Assembly (NCBI GenBank): GCA_030647855.1
Contig: JAUSIJ010000025.1
Span: 1 to 8,065, forward strand
Origin: a bacterium
Lineage (GTDB): Bacteria > Patescibacteriota > Minisyncoccia > Phycocordibacterales > JAUSIJ01
Length of the DNA stretch: 8,065 nt
Reading direction: 5' to 3'
The notes beneath the pieces are model-generated. The model was not told where the DNA came from. It saw only the letters and a program-made list of their open reading frames with translations, and ran no database searches. Of this stretch, positions 6,302-8,065 are shown one piece after another. The stretch's first letter is position 1. Each line of letters opens with the position of its first letter. The position numbers were made by a program, and so were the translations under genes.

Positions 6302-7798
6302 ATGAATGCCACGACTGTACTCGCTTATATAACAGGTAAAAAAACGGCGTATTGGTCAAGAGTACGTGAAACTCAAGCACTCAAGACTTTCCATAAAGCC
6401 GCACAGAAAGTGCCCGCATACAAGGACTTCCTGAAAAAGCACAAAATTGACGCTTCCAAAATCAAGACCTTCAAAGACTTTCAAAACGTCCCTCTCATCA
6501 ACAAGGAGAACTATTTGCGAGAATACCCCTTCGAGAGCTTGTGCATAGACGGAACGCTTGCCCAGCCACTCGTTTTTACGTCAACATCCGGCTCGACAGG
6601 AAAGCCGTTTTATTTTTGCCGATCAAATGAAATTGACTGGCAATCTTCCGTAGCGCACGAACTTTTTTATAAAAACGGTTTTTCTAAAAAGGAGTTGCAA
6701 ACCGACTCGACGCTTGTTATCGTCTGTTTCGGAATGGGTGTGTGGATTGGTGGGCTTATTACCTACCAAGCCTTTGAGATGCTTGAGGGGCGAAAGTATC
6801 CTATCTCAATTATTACACCAGGGATCAATAAGGATGAAATATTCAAAACTCTCACTAATCTTGCCCCCCGATTTAAGCGCCTAATTTTTGCTGGCTACCC
6901 TCCCTTCATTAAAGATATTATTGACGAAGCAGCTGATAAGAAGATCAACCTAAAAAAGTGGGATATTCGAATAATCTTTGCGGCAGAAGCATTTACAGAG
7001 CGGTTTCGCGACTATATAGGGCGGAAAGCCAATATAGACGACATATATACTGATACCATGAATATCTACGGCAGTGCTGATATTGGTACTATGGCTTTTG
7101 AAACGCCAACTGCGATTCTGGCACGACGACTTATCCTAAAGCGTCCGGCACTATTTAACTCCGTTTTTGGTGCGATCAATAAGACCCCCACACTTGCGCA
7201 GTACAATCCTCTCTTTATTACTTTTGAAGCGCCGGGAGGAGAAATAGTCCTAACAGCAGACAATTCGTTACCACTCGTGCGGTACTCGATAGGTGATCAT
7301 GGGGGAGTCTTTTCGTACAAGGAGCTCGAGGATCAGTTCGGAAAAGAGGGAATGAAGCTCGAGAGACAGTTAAAGTCCCACAAACTGCTGTCACACAATT
7401 ACGAGCTGCCGTTTGTCTACGTGTATGAAAGGATGGACATGTCGACAACCCTCTACGGCTTGCAGATTTATCCTGAAACAATACGAGAAGTTTTACTCGA
7501 TAACCATATCAATAAATTTGTAACCGGTAAGCTCACCCTCGCCAGTCGTTATGACAAAGAGCAGAATCAGTATCTTGAAATCAATATCGAATTAAAAAAA
7601 GATTTGGAGATTCCGGACTCCGTACAACAACTTATTTCCAACAAAATCGTTGGGAATTTGCTCCATAAAAACTCGGAGTTCAAGGAGCTCTATAGTTATC
7701 TCAAGGAGCGAGCTGTGCCAAAGCTCGTCTTTTGGCCCGCCGAACATCCGGTGTACTTCAAGACCGGCATCAAACAAAAATGGGTTGAGAAGGTTTAG
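6302..7798 (+). CDS. PaaK/CapK-like adenylate-forming enzyme (AMP-binding family)
   Basis: The 498-residue product has the motif order of the ANL adenylating superfamily, closest to phenylacetate-CoA ligase (PaaK), CapK and coenzyme F390 synthetase. It has a phosphate-binding loop STSGSTGKP at residues 94-102, YGSAD at 256-260 (the A5 motif, with Asp instead of the usual Glu), YSIGD at 328-332 (A7), ERMD near 376-379 followed by a PaaK-like LYGLQIYPE segment, and a C-terminal TGIKQKW in which Lys491 or Lys493 could be the catalytic lysine. Such enzymes activate a carboxylate as the acyl-adenylate and pass it to CoA or another acceptor; the substrate cannot be read from the sequence. An in-frame TTG at 6296 would add two residues; ATG is preferred. 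The gene is about 39% GC in the four 60-base lines I counted, against about 57% in three dnaK lines, suggesting a different history or weaker selection. It stands alone with its own promoter. Confidence 0.85.
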   Translation: MNATTVLAYITGKKTAYWSRVRETQALKTFHKAAQKVPAYKDFLKKHKIDASKIKTFKDFQNVPLINKENYLREYPFESLCIDGTLAQPLVFTSTSGSTGKPFYFCRSNEIDWQSSVAHELFYKNGFSKKELQTDSTLVIVCFGMGVWIGGLITYQAFEMLEGRKYPISIITPGINKDEIFKTLTNLAPRFKRLIFAGYPPFIKDIIDEAADKKINLKKWDIRIIFAAEAFTERFRDYIGRKANIDDIYTDTMNIYGSADIGTMAFETPTAILARRLILKRPALFNSVFGAINKTPTLAQYNPLFITFEAPGGEIVLTADNSLPLVRYSIGDHGGVFSYKELEDQFGKEGMKLERQLKSHKLLSHNYELPFVYVYERMDMSTTLYGLQIYPETIREVLLDNHINKFVTGKLTLASRYDKEQNQYLEINIELKKDLEIPDSVQQLISNKIVGNLLHKNSEFKELYSYLKERAVPKLVFWPAEHPVYFKTGIKQKWVEKV

Positions 7799-7890
7799 TC
7801 TATTCAGATTTTTTTAGAGAGGTTAGCTTCTTATATTTTCTTGTTTATTCTTTTATGTGCTAAGCGCGATTAATATTTTTTTTATTTTCC

Positions 7891-7912
7891 TTGAATTCAA
7901 ATCAAACTTGAT
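7891..7912. repeat. Two adjacent palindromes
   Basis: TTGAATTCAA (7891-7900) is a perfect ten-base palindrome. It is followed without gap by ATCAA-AC-TTGAT (7901-7912), a five-base inverted repeat around two bases. Two head-to-tail dyads of similar size could be a double operator, but AT-rich DNA yields such dyads easily. Confidence 0.3.
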
Positions 7913-7973
7913 AAACCTAAAAAAATAAATAACTGACAGGTTGTTATTAAATTGAAATAAAATTTTTTCCAAG

Positions 7974-7988
7974 GTTTAGAAAATAAGC
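7974..7988 (+). repeat. Small hairpin repeat, copy 1
   Basis: GTTTAGAAAATAAGC shares its first 13 bases exactly with the copy at 8045-8059, 71 bases downstream. As RNA it would fold as GUUUA/UAAGC with one G-U pair and a GAAAA loop. Similarity stops outside the 15-base unit. TTTAGA (7975-7980) can alternatively pair with TCTAAA (7989-7994) to form a six-base stem. Confidence 0.4.
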
Positions 7989-8013
7989 TCTAAAAATATT
8001 ACGGAGTTCCTGC

Positions 8014-8039
8014 TTGACATAAGATATATTTATGATAAT
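8014..8039 (+). promoter_or_regulatory. Possible promoter near the right edge
   Basis: A perfect TTGACA is at 8014-8019. The best downstream -10, GATAAT (8034-8039), is only 14 bases away, and a TATATT at 8025-8030 is too close to use with it. The promoter is therefore uncertain; if used it would start near 8046. Confidence 0.3.
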
Positions 8040-8065
8040 GTCGAGTTTAGAAAATAAACAATCTG
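8032..8065 (+). CDS. Possible start of a downstream gene, cut by the window edge
   Basis: An open frame begins with ATG at 8032, or ATG two codons later at 8038, and runs to the window end without a stop (residues M-I-M-S-S-L-E-N-K-Q-S). With only 11 codons no function can be assigned. A TATATT at 8025-8030 ends 7 bases before the second ATG, the same spacing seen before other genes here. No Shine-Dalgarno sequence is present. It overlaps the second hairpin repeat, so it may equally be non-coding. Confidence 0.25.
   Translation, partial: MIMSSLENKQS
8045..8059 (+). repeat. Small hairpin repeat, copy 2
   Basis: GTTTAGAAAATAAAC repeats the unit at 7974-7988 with a single difference at position 14. 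Here the stem GTTTA/TAAAC is fully complementary around the GAAAA loop. The one base that differs between the copies keeps base pairing (A-U here, G-U in copy 1). Confidence 0.4.

Larger units (their letters stand above)
7799..8031 (+). other. AT-rich intergenic region with palindromes and no convincing gene
   Basis: GC content over 7801-8040 is about 24% by hand count (58 of 240), far below the coding DNA. I see no tRNA, no complete open frame with coding character on either strand and no clear terminator. T-runs occur at 7809-7815 and 7876-7883, but neither follows a convincing GC hairpin. The stretch holds the palindromes and repeated hairpin listed separately, plus an AATAAC/GTTATT inverted repeat (7928-7933 and 7943-7948). 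It may be a regulatory or transcription-boundary region. Confidence 0.6.

Noticed and set aside
7809..7883. Rho-independent terminator after the PaaK-like gene
   Set aside because: T-runs of 7 (7809-7815) and 8 (7876-7883) are present, but the only nearby pairing is weak (three base pairs before the first) or has a 31-base loop (TTAGC 7823-7827 with GCTAA 7859-7863) and does not abut the T-run.
7974..8065. Start of a CRISPR array
   Set aside because: Two copies 71 bases apart fit a repeat-plus-spacer period, but the shared unit is only 15 bases with one mismatch, no third copy is visible and no cas gene is in the window.

Overview
The window reads as a chromosomal housekeeping segment from a bacterium of the Candidate Phyla Radiation (Patescibacteria), most likely Parcubacteria-like. 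The grounds are: a short L13 that lacks both ends of the usual protein and the normally conserved DTGD-type segment; L17 and L13 sequences of the type I associate with that group; very tight gene packing; and start codons with no good Shine-Dalgarno sequence. The assignment rests on protein pattern recognition, not on a tree. All convincing genes lie on the + strand.

Region 1 (1-1970) is the end of a ribosomal-protein/RNA-polymerase operon: rpoA (5' end outside the window), rplQ, rplM and rpsI, separated by 2 to 8 bases. Region 2 (1971-5771) is the DnaK chaperone system: grpE, dnaK and dnaJ, each preceded by its own recognisable promoter-like sequence. There is no hrcA gene in the window and no CIRCE operator. 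The three proteins form the classical cycle: DnaJ delivers clients and triggers ATP hydrolysis on DnaK, and GrpE releases ADP.

Region 3 (5772-7798) holds two less ordinary genes. One encodes a 154-residue multi-spanning membrane protein I cannot name; it starts 5 bases after dnaJ. The other encodes a 498-residue adenylate-forming enzyme of the PaaK/CapK type, which has its own promoter-like sequence and is clearly more AT-rich than the genes before it. Region 4 (7799-8065) is about 24% GC, contains no convincing complete gene, and holds palindromes, a duplicated small hairpin motif and a possible start of another gene at the right edge.

The most unusual signal is in initiation sites. Upstream of rplM, grpE and the PaaK-like gene a TATAAA/TATAAT hexamer lies only 7 or 8 bases before the ATG. 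If these are real -10 elements, the mRNAs would begin at or next to the start codon (leaderless). I see no clearly new defence or mobile system here.
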